Origin: Arthrinium phaeospermum
Taxonomy: Eukaryota; Ascomycota; Sordariomycetes; Amphisphaeriales; Apiosporaceae
Direction of reading: 5' to 3'
Length of the DNA stretch: 64,000 nucleotides
NCBI GenBank assembly: GCA_006503535.1
Contig: QYRS01000013.1
Coordinates: 806,001-870,000, forward strand
A model generated the notes under the pieces. It had not been told where the DNA came from. It searched no databases and saw only the letters and a program-made list of their open reading frames with translations. Positions 25,038 through 36,489 of the stretch are shown here, one piece after another. Position numbers and translations under genes: made by a program. Every line of letters starts with the position of its first letter. Position 1 is the stretch's first letter.

Positions 25038-25994
25038 GCTGGGCGACGGTGTGAAGGGGATTGTCGACAGGAATTCGGACTGTTTCTCGATGGGCGGCAC
25101 GAAGTAGAAAAGTCCTGGACTGGATCGCGAATTTTGGGGTACAAACCTGCGACTGCAATTCCACAAATTCTGGCAGGGCAAGCAAAAATTCCCAAAACGA
25201 AAGTGTGGGAGAGAGCGTTTGGGGGGAGGGTTTTGCCGTGGTTGAGCCTTAGAGCCCCACCTTTTTGCCCGCCTTCCCGATTCGGCAACTTTCCATTTAA
25301 CAAGAATGAGATGAGCCTCTTGGAAGACTGCAGGTGTCACCTACACCTTTAGGTACATGCTGAACAGCATTCAATATTCAATTGATAGGTAAACAGGAAT
25401 CTATTTGGCCTGATTTCTATCAAGCGAACCACTCGTACATCTGCAGTTACATGTATGTTCAATTGCAGGTGCTTGATCTGGTGTTATACTCCTGAAGCTG
25501 CCCCGTGGGGTCTGTCTCTACTTCAAAAAATAGGTGTAGACAAAATTCAAATCCCGCAAGGCCTAGTCCTCCTGTGTAATCAAGACGAGATCATTTCTTA
25601 CATACATTACTCGTTCAATGAAGTTCGGTTAGTATGTAGAACAAGGTGTAGAGTGTCTGCGAAGAGAATAAATGGTACCTAGACGCTCAATGGATAGACT
25701 GGCTGCTGATACAGGTGTGAGCGTTAGTTGGGGTCGTTACGGAGCAGTCTTGATGGGTCTGTCGCCATCCAATGAAATCACCGGCGACATCTCAAGACTC
25801 TCCCCGGCATCGATGTCCTAGCTGTTTTATCCAACAAACATCGGACGACCAGTCAAAAAGTACAACGACATAGCACGAACAAACTATTACAGTGAATCCT
25901 GCCTAGTGCCTACCTTACCTACATTTATTCTGTGATTACGGAGTAGGTACCTATCATTTCAAGTCTCCCTTGCAGCACACACTAGGTATACGCC
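25038..25994. other. Divergent promoter region
   Basis: About 950 bp between the divergent eS7 and small membrane-protein genes. No gene is supported. It should contain both promoters. Confidence 0.5.
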
Positions 25995-26498
25995 ATGGCG
26001 AGAACCAAGGCCACCGCGGCTGTCAAGCTCCCACTGCCATACCGGCTCTTCTTCATGGTGGTTGAGCCCATCTCAGCGCTCGTGGGCGCCTACTACGCAC
26101 ACTTCCGCCAAGCGGACTACCTGGCGCTGACGCACGCGCCCACGGCACCGCCAGGAGACGCCATCCCCGTCGGCACCTCGATCGTGCTGTCCCAGCTCGC
26201 CAACCTCTACCTGCTATTCGCCCTGAACGAGGCCCTGGTCCTGCGCGCCACCTCGGACCTGTTCGTCTGGAAGACGGTGCTCTTCGTCCTGCTGCTGGCC
26301 GACCTGGGCCATCTGTACTCGGTCTCCTCGCTGGGGCCCCGGATCTACTGGGACGTGGCGTCCTGGAACGCCATCGACTGGGGCAATGTCCCGTTCGTCT
26401 ACCTCGGGGCTTCGCTGCGCCTGGCCTTTCTGCTTGGCGTGGGCATTGGTGGTGGGCGCCCGGTGAAGACGGCCACGGCTGCCAAGAAGAGTGCTTGA
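25995..26498 (+). CDS. Small fungal membrane protein (DUF7704-like)
   Basis: A single exon of 167 aa starting at ATG 25995 (cgccATGgcg). There are four hydrophobic segments: residues ~14-35 (LPYRLFFMVVEPISALVGAYY), ~65-85, ~95-115 and ~132-150. The tail is rich in Lys, Ala and Thr. The size, the PYRLFFMVVEPISALVGAYYA opening and the four-helix layout resemble a widespread ascomycete family labelled DUF7704, a name given from memory. Function is unknown. GC3 is very high, as in other well-expressed genes here. Confidence 0.82.
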   Translation: MARTKATAAVKLPLPYRLFFMVVEPISALVGAYYAHFRQADYLALTHAPTAPPGDAIPVGTSIVLSQLANLYLLFALNEALVLRATSDLFVWKTVLFVLLLADLGHLYSVSSLGPRIYWDVASWNAIDWGNVPFVYLGASLRLAFLLGVGIGGGRPVKTATAAKKSA

Positions 26499-27358
26499 GC
26501 CTGCGCGCCCCCTAGAGTTTGGACTCATGCGCCACTCAAAACGGTGAAGCTGTGTACGGCAGAGGATGTAGCTTGAGCTTCTACGTTTCCTGGGGCCTTT
26601 TGCTGACAGAAGCTCTTTGGGGCTTAACAAAAGTGTTTTTTTTTTTATCAGCTTGAGGCATAGGCCAGGGCTAGACGCTTAACCTATATCAGAAGAGCTA
26701 CAACAAACACTCTGGGATTCTTAAAATGAGGCATACCTTTACGGATCGAGCCAAAGCTTGTAGATAAGGGTACAGAATGACATCCGGAATCCTCCCATTT
26801 AGAGGGACAACACTCCATGCCATCCATTTCATTCTTCTGTCTCTCCCGACTGCTGCATAATTAATCCGGTGAACGCCGAGACTTCGTGTGGGCAATGCCG
26901 ATGGAAGCGCTTGAGTGGTGGAATTATCGGCAGCATTTGTCCGACGTATCGTCTACCCGCGCCCGCAACCCAGCAGTCAGTCGGGTTATCTAAGATGTGT
27001 GGAGACTGGGGAAGTGAGTATGGAGTCATCCCGCATTTGCTGGGATCTGGGAGCCCATCCAAGGCCATTGGCTTTGCTCATTGGCCCGGCCGGTTGATAT
27101 CGCGACGGGGTGAAGTTGGAGAAACCCCTCGTGCCCCTCGTTTGCTTCGAGCAGCTCTGTAGGGGGCAAGAACACATGATGGCGGGGTTACTACTGTAGG
27201 ATCGCATAACTAATATCTAACCTGATGTTCCTCCTCCTCCTCCTCATAAGGTTGTTGTCATACCCGCATTCTCGCGTAATTTGTTCTCTGCAGCTTCCTT
27301 CCACTTCGACAAAGAAAAAGAGCATTGAGCAGTCTCAGACAGTCCCCTCGTTGTTACG
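26499..27358. other. Intergenic region
   Basis: About 860 bp. A T11 tract follows the upstream gene near 26636. A CCT-rich stretch at 27227-27246 lies about 115 bp before the dehydrogenase ATG and may be part of its core promoter. Confidence 0.5.
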
Positions 27359-28581
27359 ATGGCCAAGTACGACAAGTATGTTGGCTTCCAGGTCAACTCG
27401 CCCGACACTTATAAGTCATTCCACAAACAGGAGTTTGATGTGAAGCCGTTTGGAGACAACGATGTCGAGGTTAAGATCGAGGCATGTGGCGTGTGCAGTT
27501 CCGACGTCCACACCATCTCTGGCGGCTGGGGCGATCAAAAATTCCCCTTGGCTGTTGGCCACGGTAAGCAGTGTTCTTCTTGGTCTCCCTCTGGCTCTTA
27601 TATGCCACTAACATCACACTCCCCGTGGTAAAGAAATCGTGGGTCGGGTGCTTCGCGTCGGCCCCAAGGTGACGCTCGCCAAGGAGGGGATGAGGGTCGG
27701 CGTTGGTGCTCAGTCTTGGTCCTGCTTGGAGTGTAGACAGTGCAAGAACGACAACGAGACATACTGCCCCAAGCAGATGGACACTTACGGTGCCGTATGG
27801 CCCGATACGGGCATCGTCACCCAGGGTGGCTACTCGTCCCACGTCCGCACACACGAGTACTGGTACGCACACTAGACGAGCCTGGCCCCGCGTGGGACGA
27901 TATAAGTACTGACAGGGACTTGGTAACAGGACCTATCCCATCCCAGATGCGATCCCGAGCGCCAGCGCCGCGCCCATGCTCTGCGCCGGTATCACGACCT
28001 ACTCCCCGCTCGTGCGGAACGGCTGCGGGCCGGGCAAGAAGGTGGCCATCGTGGGCCTCGGCGGCCTGGGCCACTTCGGCGTGCTCTGGGCCAAGGCGCT
28101 GGGGGCCGAGACGTGGGTCATCTCGCGGTCGCACAGCAAGGAGGCCGACGCCAAGAAGATGGGGGCCGACGGGTTCCTCGCGACGCAGGACCCAGGCTGG
28201 AACGAGGCGCACAAGATGACGTTTGACCTCATCGTCAGCACGGCCAACAGCTTCGGCGACGGATTCGACATGGGCGCCTACCTGGCGCTGCTCGACGTCC
28301 ACGGCAAGTGGATCTCGGTCGGCCTGCCCGAGGAGGCCACGCTGCAGATCAAGCCCCAGGACTTCATGGCCAACGGCTGCCTCATCGGCGCCTCCCACCT
28401 CGGCAGCCGCCGCGAGATGCTCGACATGCTCAAGCTGGCCGCGGACAAGAAGATCGACTCTTGGGTCGAGGCCGTCCCCATCAGCGCCGAGAACCTGGCC
28501 AAGACTATCGAGAGGCTCGAGAAGAACGACGTTCGATACCGGTTCACAATGGTCGACTACGACAAGGAGTTTGGAGCCTAG
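27359..28581 (+). CDS. Zinc-dependent NADP(H) alcohol dehydrogenase, cinnamyl/ADH6 type
   Basis: The model is join(27359..27563, 27634..27862, 27930..28581), 1086 nt, 361 aa, the length of yeast Adh6. It should reduce aromatic and branched aldehydes with NADPH in the cytosol. Catalytic zinc ligands are visible: C46 in ACGVCSSDVH and H68-E69 in the GHE motif split by intron 1. Structural zinc ligands are C99, C102, C105 and C113 (CLECRQC...YC). The nucleotide-binding GLGGLGH loop follows, and ISRSHSKEADAKKMGAD is the coenzyme-specificity region; a Ser-Arg pair there favours NADP(H). Introns of 70 and 67 bp are canonical. ATG 27359 gives the typical N-terminus. No pathway genes adjoin it. Confidence 0.95.
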
Positions 28582-29397
28582 GTGTATCTACGTAGATAGA
28601 GACCAACTCAAGATCAGTCATCACCCACAATATCACACAAATCCGCTGTTGGAAATAGGAGACGTACCAAAACTTATCTGAATGGCACGTATAAGTACTT
28701 TTTGCCACTCGGGGGCCCTCCATGCTGGGCTGAGATGAGATGTAGTGATACCAAAAAGCATGTCACCAGCACCAATCAAGGCCCACGTAGCGAGGCAACC
28801 CCTTATTTGCTGTAATTACCAGTATAAAGTCTCTGGGGGAAAAAGCCCTATCGATGACTGAGCTGCCTGCCATAATAGTCTCATGCAGTATATCAATGGG
28901 ATGGATTGGCTCTCAGCTCTTCTGCAAGGATGAAGATGCAATACTATCGGGACTCGGTGACAACATGCTACTACACATCGCATTGCAGTAATTGGAACAT
29001 ATGTGACGTAAAGCGAATATGGACGAAAGTCTTGTCCTTTCATTGTCGCTACGACAGGTACAGCCTAGATGTAATAAATAGGGGAGCCATTCTGCGGGAA
29101 AATCTGTACTGGTCACTGATCAATTACCACCCGAAAGAAAAGAGACAACGATTATAATGAGTGTAGAGAAGTCAATATGAATTAGGAATATCCAAGTAGT
29201 TCCCGCCCTGGAAAACTGTTTCTCACCGAACCCACATCGTGGCAACGGCCTCCTGCCGCATTATCCCACAGCTCTCCTGGTATTGGCGGAGCTAGAGAAA
29301 TGCTAGCTGGCTGATGCTGCTGAAAATAAAGCATGATGTGGGCGCCGAATCTCTCTCTACCTTGGTCACCCCTTTGCCAGCACCTCTGACCTTAGAT
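28582..29397. other. Convergent intergenic region
   Basis: About 800 bp between the dehydrogenase and the orphan minus-strand gene. It is A/T-rich in patches; no gene is seen. Confidence 0.5.
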
Positions 29398-30234
29398 TTA
29401 GGCAGAAAAACGGTGTGGAGTCACTGGTTGTTCGTGCTTACTCGGGAGTCCAGGCCGAGGGCGTGGTTGGTTGGGCCAAGGCTGTGGATTCGGTGGCGGC
29501 GGACCAGCGTGCTCGTCCCAAGCGGGCATTTTGAAATGGTTGCCACAAAGCACACACTCGGCAGCAGAGCTCTGCTCCGCCGCTTGACCACCCTTGAGCT
29601 CCTCGCCCGGAGCGGATGCTGCAGCCACCACCCAGGCGGTTTCCGATGAGCATGCGCCAGATGATAAGGACGACGGGGCCGACCCGGCCTCAGGGGGGTT
29701 ATGTACCGACGAGGTGGGCTGCGGGGACGTGCTGCGGGGAGAACGAGGAGGCTCCGACGCATCGGTAGCAGGTGGGCAGTTGCCGGGCCCCCCGTCCTGC
29801 TCCTCCTGCTCCTCTGGCATCACGATGAGGACGTGGCCGTTGGAGTCTTTGGGGCAAGCGCAGGGCGAAGAGATGCTCTTGGGAAGCACCCCGGGCACCA
29901 TGACGACGACATGCCCTTTAGGAATGCAAGGGTCGGGCCTTGATGGAGGAGGCCCGCTCCTGGGAGGCCCCTTGAAGGTGTAGGTAAGACAAGGACCCTT
30001 ACAATCGGTCCGGTCGTGAGGGCAAGGCGAGTGGGAGCCTGGACTCGACTTGGGGTGATAGTCATCGGACTCAGTAAGCGACTCCTCCCGAGCCAGTGCA
30101 CGGCCATCGACTGGTTTCGTCGAGGGGTGTTTCCAGAGGCCGGTAAAGGCATCGCACATGCTCTCGAAGGACGCCTCCATATATTTAGGGACGACGGAGA
30201 TGTAGACGCCGGGGCTTATCTTACGAAGCGACAT
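29398..30234 (-). CDS. Orphan Pro/Ser-rich hypothetical protein
   Basis: A single-exon frame of 278 aa from ATG 30234 (MSLRKISPGVYISVVPKYME). I do not recognise it. The first 45 residues look ordered. The rest is Pro/Ser/Gly-rich with scattered Cys: a CPHDRTDCKGPCLTYTF patch near residue 80 and a C-terminal CVLCGNHFKMPAWDEHAG patch, where two Cys and later His residues could bind a metal. There is no signal peptide, membrane segment or known domain. Two segments in the middle (HVVVMVPGVLP and HVLIVMPEEQ) look like degenerate copies of one beta-strand unit. A chance open frame is possible, but a length of 279 codons without a stop and the internal repeat argue for a real gene. Confidence 0.55.
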   Translation of the reverse strand: MSLRKISPGVYISVVPKYMEASFESMCDAFTGLWKHPSTKPVDGRALAREESLTESDDYHPKSSPGSHSPCPHDRTDCKGPCLTYTFKGPPRSGPPPSRPDPCIPKGHVVVMVPGVLPKSISSPCACPKDSNGHVLIVMPEEQEEQDGGPGNCPPATDASEPPRSPRSTSPQPTSSVHNPPEAGSAPSSLSSGACSSETAWVVAAASAPGEELKGGQAAEQSSAAECVLCGNHFKMPAWDEHAGPPPPNPQPWPNQPRPRPGLPSKHEQPVTPHRFSA

Positions 30235-30857
30235 TTTTGTGATGGTTGGTAAAGTCAAGTTTGATATGGTACTTCTGTCTAGACCTTCTTGTCTGAAGAG
30301 CTGGGATGGCCTCCGAGAAAGAGGACGGGATGAAATGATTTATACCCCTTTACGTATGTGGAGAGGAGGGCTTTCGTACTGTCTTGTCACGAGGAGTCAT
30401 GGCCGCCAGAATGATTACCTCTGACTGTATGTGACTTGCACCGTGCCGGAACACTGCCAGCCCGTAAGCTTTCATCTACCCGGTTCAACAAACACAACGC
30501 CGGGAGCCAACGTGGTCTCCGGCTCTCCTCGCTTGCGAAACGGCATGTGGAGGGAAATGTTCAAATTGCACGCTATATTGGAGAAACACAGCACCGTTTT
30601 CAGCTATACCTTAAGTCTGTAGTGAAGCAGTTCTACATGGATATGAAAGTAACAGTTCGCCCAATATCCGGCCCAAACAAATAGCCAGTAACCGCATTCT
30701 CTAAACGCCAAACTCCAGTCGTATTACCCATAAGAGCTCCTGAATGCTTGCTGTATTGCATTAGACCCCATTTCAACCGAAGGACGTTGAGCGGGACCAG
30801 GAGACTGTTCGCCGAAGGATTCAGGTTCCCATCTAGTTGCAGGCTTGGGCGAACTCA
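30235..30857. other. Intergenic region
   Basis: About 620 bp, holding the promoter of the orphan gene and the 3' UTR of Arp8. Nothing else is recognised. Confidence 0.5.
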
Positions 30858-33217
30858 TCACCAAGCCCATAAGACCTTGTGGTGCAACACCCTTGCGCCT
30901 AACCTCTCATGCTCAAACGGCGTGATCCAGCTGTCGTTGGCCGGTAGCTTCGCAAATACACTGGCACCTTTCCAGGTGACGACTTGCTCGTCCATATCAC
31001 GGGCGCTGCGGGAGACCAGGATCCGATCAAACAGGTCCGGGCGGCGGGCCTTCAACTTGTCCTCGAGCGTTTGCGTGAAGGCGGGGGTCTTGGAACCACC
31101 ACCGATTACCATGATGGAGCCAAGGTAGTCACGCAGCTTCTTGTCATCGCCCTTGGCAGCATTCTGGATCGACGTGAGGATAGCAATGTCGAGAGGTGCA
31201 ACAGGCAGCACGGCATCACGCTCAATAGCCAGCGTCTTTGCACTGCGGGCTGTCGAGTCGACAAACATTCCCGGTGGCGGTGGGGCGGGCGACAGGCCGT
31301 TACGCGCGCCGTTGACACCGTTGGCAGCTGGGGCGCCACTGGGTGCCGGTGACGCCGTACCGTTGGTGTTGGCGGAGAAAAGGAACGGGGCGGGCGCAGG
31401 AGTCGAGGTGCCTTCCGGGCCTGGCGAGGGAGCGTTGGAGCCCATGGGCGTGCCGTTCTCGCGAGATAAGAAGTTAAAGGGTTGAGGCTTCTCTTTCATA
31501 GGAGTAGCAAGATTCGGGTCCGAGGCAGAGGCAGAGGCCTGCAGTCCATTGGCACTGGAAGCCACCGAGGGCTGAACCAAGGCCAGGATGGCGAGCTGAG
31601 CTGCTGATTGCGGGTCATCGGGCACATCGACATCGTAGGAGTTGTAGGAGCGGTCCATCAGCGTCCGGCGGCCACGCAGCTTGGTGCTGTTGTCGAAGAT
31701 GTTGGGCTCATAGAAACCCATGGGGGCGAGGATGACCTCGTCGTAGGTCTTGAACTGGAATTTATGGGTCGGCTGGTTCGGAGCCCGCAGGTGGAACTGG
31801 TACAGCTGGACGGATATGTCTGCTTGCTGCATGGTGCAGTGCTTGATCTTGAGCTCCTCGGCCAGAAGGAAGTCATACCGCCGGCGCAGGTTGATGTCCT
31901 GGTAGGGGAAGTTGTCGTAGAGCATCATCCTAATGAAGGTGTCCGTCACATCGAAACCGCCGTACTTCATGTTGATCCTCGAGTCCTCCACCATCAGCCC
32001 GTCTTCAACGCAGGCAATGGATGTCTTTTGCGCGCCGACATCCACGACACAAGCTTGTGTGTAGCCAGCACCAAATGCGGCAGCCATGCTCTCCTGGATG
32101 AAGCAGACCTTATTGAACTCGAACCAGGACATGCAGGACTTCAGTACCTGCTCCACATAACGCTTGTCGTAGAGGTCCGGAATGACGAAGACGCAGCTGT
32201 AATTTCTCCAGCTACTGCTCTTGGTCAATCCAAGCTCCTGTCGGATCGCCCGATCTAACAGGGTTTCGAAATCGTCGCAGAGATGCTCTGCCGTCGTGTA
32301 TTCATCCTCGTTGAGCCACCCGTAGTGCATGGGCCACCAGACCTTGAATTTGGGGTTGGAGTCGTCGGGCACTCGCAGCGCAGCCTGGCCGATGAAGCAG
32401 GACGCGGCCGAGTTGGGGTCTTCGAGGTTCTCGAGGTCGGTCCATTCGACCTGCAAGGGATCGTTGTGCGTTGGGATCTTCTCGGCCTCCGTTCTACGGT
32501 TGTAGTTTACCACCAGCTCCTTGGAGTTGGGTAGCACCTTGCGCTTGTTGGCGCGCATGTCCACCTTGAGCTCATTGCTCATCTTCTGGAACTTCTTGGA
32601 CCACTCTTCTCCGTATTGCTCCTCGGGGGTCTTCCCCTCGAACTTGCGACGCGGCAGGGCCTCGTACATCTCGGATTCGGTCTGCGGGAACTTGGTAGCA
32701 AGGGCTGTCGGTATGGTCTTGGGAAGCGCATCGCTGGCAAAGCCTATGCGCAGATTCTGGCTGCCCGGGTGTATGACGATGATCTTGGACGGGTCCAACT
32801 GGCCATCGGCGGTCGCGGTGGCGTCCTCGGCCCCTGGGAGATCAGGTATGGGCAACGGCACCTCAGCATGGCCGTTCCGGGCGAGCGCTCGATCGCGATC
32901 TTTCGCGGTCTGGACCAGACGGTCTCGTGTTGCTTCTGCCGTGGGACGCAGGGCTAGGATCTGGTCATCCCGCTTCATGTAGTCGGTATAGTAGTTCTTC
33001 TGGTTAATGGCAGGCACATCAGGCCAGTTGGTCTGTTTCATGCCATTATCGGTTCTTTCGAGCCCTGGACGGTAGGGAGACGCGTCAGCAGCCATTGCGC
33101 AGGAGGGCGGAAGCCTGTGACCATCGCGTAGCGACAGCGAAGATGGCGATGGACGGGATTTGATGAATGGGACTTACCTTCCCGAAGGAGGACGCGCTCG
33201 CTAACTTTGCCGACCAT
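30858..33217 (-). CDS. arp8: Actin-related protein 8, INO80 chromatin-remodelling complex
   Basis: The model is complement(join(30858..33064, 33178..33217)), 2247 nt, 748 aa. Arp8 binds actin, Arp4 and DNA in the INO80 complex, in the nucleus. The 40-nt first exon encodes MVGKVSERVLLREG, joining to LERTDNGMKQTNWPD. This is the expected fungal Arp8 N-terminus and was found by matching phase across the 113-bp intron; the ATG at 33095 gives a different, less likely start. Actin-fold signatures follow: IIVIHPGSQNLRIGFASD at ~115, CVFVIPDLYDKRYVE, QESMAAAFGAGYTQACVVDVGAQKTSIACVEDG and MVIGGGSKTPAF near the C-terminus. An insertion of about 130 residues rich in Pro, Ala and Ser (residues ~515-640) precedes the last subdomain. 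Confidence 0.94.
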
Positions 33218-33725
33218 GGTTGCAGAAGAATTCGATTGTGCGACGTCCACGGAGGAAAAATGGTTACAACATTACCACCCAAGGTTTTGAGCGACCTGAC
33301 GTTTATTTTCAGGTTGAGGCCACTCCAAACATTCCGCGCCTTGCATTGTTCGAGCTTCATCAGACTGCGCCAATCCACTTGCGCGCCCCAGACCGACCCA
33401 ATCGATAAGCGTAGCTGACTAGAAGGTTGGGGGGATGCACTGGCCCACCCTGCGATCCAACCGTCATTTGATTAATTGATTGCTTTGTCCGTTTTAGTCA
33501 CCTCACTTATCATGACTCTCTTCGTCAATCTTCGTTTTGTCAACCTCGGACTCACTTCAGGTTACGTACCCAAATCTGCAATGATAACTACATATACATA
33601 CGATGCATTCATTCTCGAAGAAGGAGTCCCAAATGCTTAGTTCTATACATTTACATACAAGTACCTATCCCACATTACTTCGCCAACTCATGCATTACAT
33701 CATCTTCGAGATGATCACCTCTTGC
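33218..33725. other. Arp8 upstream region
   Basis: About 510 bp containing the Arp8 promoter and the 3' end of the surface-protein gene, both transcribed leftward. No gene is seen. Confidence 0.5.
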
Positions 33726-34674
33726 TCATCTATTGAACCCGGCTGGAAGCTCTATGGGCGAGCGTCGTGGCTGGTCTGCCTGAAGCTCACTGGGTGAAAC
33801 CCAGCTGGCCATCTGCTTGTTTTCTGTCTCTACCCATCTTGGCTCAGGTATTGTGGCCACAGTTGGGGCGGATGGCCGTCTTCGACGCCTGTGTTTCAAT
33901 ATCAACCACAGCGCAGCTACTCCAGCTCCCACCAACAGCGCAAGCCCTCCCACAACGCCGCCTACTATGGCACCAGTGTTGTTGGTGCTTCTTGCACTGC
34001 TGCTGCTTCTGTCTGCTGTGTCTGCTGTGCTTTCTGCGCCCTGGGTCTCTGCCGTTGTCTGTGAGACTGATGTCGGAGATGTGTTAACCAGTAATGTAGA
34101 GCTCGGTAGCTGTGTTGCTGGAGTAGCCAAGCTTGCCACCGATGTTTCTAGACCTGTAGTTGATGTCGGGGAAGCTGAAGAGGTCGCGACGACTGCTTTG
34201 GGCGATATCATATAATGGGCCGTGTTGGCCTCGGGTCCGCAGTGGTAATACTCGTACGTTTGGTCCAGACCAACGGTGAGCATCGCCATGGAGCAGAACC
34301 GTGACTGGGGATCCGACGGTGTGCTATAAGATCCTCGTGTCAGACCGAGGCTCTTTTGGCAATATGAACCCTATAGTTCCTCTGGTTCACACATGAAAGG
34401 GGGCATACCATGTCCACGTGGTAATATCTGCGTTATTACTCAGGCTGCCACAGCCATCTGTGCATGTGTTCGTATCGAAGCAGTATCCCCCCAGGCCACA
34501 GTCCGACACTGCAATGACGGTGGATGGGCAAAACCCCCAAAGTCCATGGGATGCGTCGACTCGGCAACCATATCCTGACGGGGCTAACCAAGACTTGGAC
34601 GGATTCCCGTCGAGATAACCACATGTCGAAAGGACGCTTGTAGCCTCACGAGGAGCTACAGTGATGGCGGACAT
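33726..34674 (-). CDS. Single-pass cell-surface protein, Mid2/Wsc-like architecture
   Basis: The model is complement(join(33726..34323, 34409..34674)), 864 nt, 287 aa. A Cys-rich N-terminal domain (residues ~16-120; CGYLDGNPSKSW, GYGCRVD, LWGFCP, DCGLGGYC, CTDGCG) is followed by a Ser/Thr-rich stalk (~130-205). A transmembrane helix follows (~207-231: AIVGGVVGGLALLVGAGVAA), then a basic stop-transfer patch (KHRRRRR) and a 50-residue cytoplasmic tail. This is the layout of fungal plasma-membrane sensors or wall-associated proteins. The Cys-rich domain recalls a Sordariomycete-specific family without a named function. Oddly, the ATG at 34674 gives no signal peptide (MSAITVAPREATSV). Either a further 5' exon exists or the protein is inserted by its TM helix alone. 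The 85-bp intron is canonical. Confidence 0.75.
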
Positions 34675-35196
34675 GCTCGCAACCCGGTGGCAATTCGGAC
34701 AGGAGTAAATATGAATGTTCGCAGTATTACACCAAGTGGTCAGCCGCAAGAGGGCATTGAGCCGTTGCTACAGTGCATCACTCAAGGCTACATAAGGGGG
34801 ATTCGGCATCGTTTCGATCTCACTACTTACTTCCATCCATACTTGCTATATATAAGAAGAAAGCCCATCGCGGCTGATGCCTGATATCTTCCACTTAGCA
34901 AGGAGTAGAAGATGCAGGAGCCCCCAAAGATGTTGGTTCGAGGTTTCAATGATCTGACCAATAGCAGACTTTCGGGGGTTAAATTGGCCAATTGACGACA
35001 TGGGGCTCTGTGACAGAGGGTCGCAGGCGCCTATACCGGCTACCTGGGACCATGAAGAGTAAGCGCCGGCTCAAATGACTTTTATGAAGTAACCAACGTT
35101 TGTCAATGAATGGAAGCGTACTTAAGGCGCTTTTGACCGATTGATTCCATTCTTGAGCGACTATACACCCCAGAGTAGCGTACCCATTCATGAACG
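34675..35196. other. Divergent promoter region
   Basis: About 520 bp between the divergent surface-protein and GT69 genes, with a TATA-like element at 34847-34856. A missing signal-peptide exon of the surface protein could lie here, but none was identified. Confidence 0.45.
34847..34856 (-). promoter_or_regulatory. TATA-like element
   Basis: The sequence TATATATAAG lies 173 bp upstream of the surface-protein ATG on the minus strand and 340 bp upstream of the GT69 ATG on the plus strand. Its near symmetry leaves the direction open; distance favours the minus-strand gene. Confidence 0.35.
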
Positions 35197-36489
35197 ATGA
35201 CTGCTATGATGCGAAAGTCGTTGAACGTTGCCTGTGGCCTCACTTTCCTAGCCCTCGTGCTATACTTCTTGCATCGTCCACGAGGCGATTTTTCACCTTC
35301 TGTCCTCGATGATCCCAATATAAAAGTTGAAAACGCGGCAAGCACCGAATCAGCAGAACCAAAGGTGCTTTCGCAGGTTGAAACCACAGCCTATGTCTTG
35401 TCTATTCTTGACCCGAAAGACACGCACTTTCCTAGACTACAGTGCCCATCGCCAGATTCAAAGAGATATAAATACTTGAAGAGCAGCAGGCTTACTCGAA
35501 AACCAAGGGTTCACTATCACTTTGCTCTAGACTTACGGCAGTGCCTGAAACTGTTGCCTCAGCTTTTGGGAAGCGTGGTGGAGGCCATCCGGTTCTTGGG
35601 CCCGGCTCAATGCGCCTTGTCCATCGTCGAGGGAAACTCCCAAGATGGGACTCCGGAGGTACTAGCAGTCCTGCAGAGGGAGCTGGGGAAAGTCATGGGG
35701 GACCGTCTGCGTATCATTCTAGGCGACAACATCGACCCTATCTCTTTAGGTTCGCCAGGAGGGGCACGGTTTAGCCGGCTCGCGGAACTGCGCAATATGG
35801 CCCTCCAACCGCTGGTGCAGCACACAGAGCGGTATGCAGAGGATGCCACGGTCATCTTCCTTAACGACGTTGCCATCTGCACTGAGGATATCCTGGAGCT
35901 AGTGCACCAACGACGCTCCCTGCATGCCGACATGACGTGCGCGATGGATTGGATGCTGGGGGACGATGGCCGCTCCCTGTTCTACGACTCGTACATCGCC
36001 CGTGCCGCAAATGGCGACCTCTTCTTCGACATCCCGCCAGAGACCGGAAGCTTCAGTCACGGGGTGGACGGCTTGTTCTGGAACGAGCCAGTCGCCCGGG
36101 CCCGGCTCGAGGCGCACCTCCCGTTCCAGGTCTTCTCGTGCTGGAACGGCGCCGTGTCGTTCGCGGCCAAGCCGGTCATGGAGCGCAAGCTGGCTTTTCG
36201 CGTGTCACGCGAGGATCTGGGCGAGTGCTATGGGGGCGAGCCGCAGCACTTCTGCAAAGACATGGCGTTCCAGGGATACGGCAAGATCGCGGTGGTGCCC
36301 AGCGTCAACCTGGAATACTCGGTCGAAAAGGGGGAGATGCTAAAGAAAGCCAAAGGGTTCGCGTCTTCGCTAGTCGAAGCCAATAGCGCAAAGGAGAACA
36401 TCAGCTGGCAGCCGCCGCCTGATCAGGTCAAGTGCATGCCGACTTTCGACAACCAGTACTGGAGGCCCTGGAATGACACCTTGATGTGA
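35197..36489 (+). CDS. Alpha-1,3-mannosyltransferase, CAP59/CMT1 family (GT69)
   Basis: A single exon of 430 aa. It is a type II membrane protein with a short basic N-terminus, a signal anchor at residues ~11-25 (VACGLTFLALVLYFL), a stem, and then a luminal catalytic domain. Family marks of Cryptococcus CAP59/CMT1 (PF11735) are clear: CALSIVEGNSQDGTPEVL, ARFSRLAELRN, VIFLNDVAICTEDILEL, ADMTCAMDWM, YDSYIARAANGD, FQVFSCWNGAV, and ECYGGEPQHFCKDM. Members transfer mannose to glycans or glycolipids in the Golgi, building wall or capsule polymers. The exact acceptor in this organism is unknown. A second ATG three codons on (35206) could also start it. No intron was found. Confidence 0.92.
   Translation: MTAMMRKSLNVACGLTFLALVLYFLHRPRGDFSPSVLDDPNIKVENAASTESAEPKVLSQVETTAYVLSILDPKDTHFPRLQCPSPDSKRYKYLKSSRLTRKPRVHYHFALDLRQCLKLLPQLLGSVVEAIRFLGPAQCALSIVEGNSQDGTPEVLAVLQRELGKVMGDRLRIILGDNIDPISLGSPGGARFSRLAELRNMALQPLVQHTERYAEDATVIFLNDVAICTEDILELVHQRRSLHADMTCAMDWMLGDDGRSLFYDSYIARAANGDLFFDIPPETGSFSHGVDGLFWNEPVARARLEAHLPFQVFSCWNGAVSFAAKPVMERKLAFRVSREDLGECYGGEPQHFCKDMAFQGYGKIAVVPSVNLEYSVEKGEMLKKAKGFASSLVEANSAKENISWQPPPDQVKCMPTFDNQYWRPWNDTLM

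Noticed and set aside
33085..33378. Alternative start of Arp8 at ATG 33095
   Set aside because: The 40-nt upstream exon at 33217-33178 joins in phase and gives the expected fungal Arp8 N-terminus.
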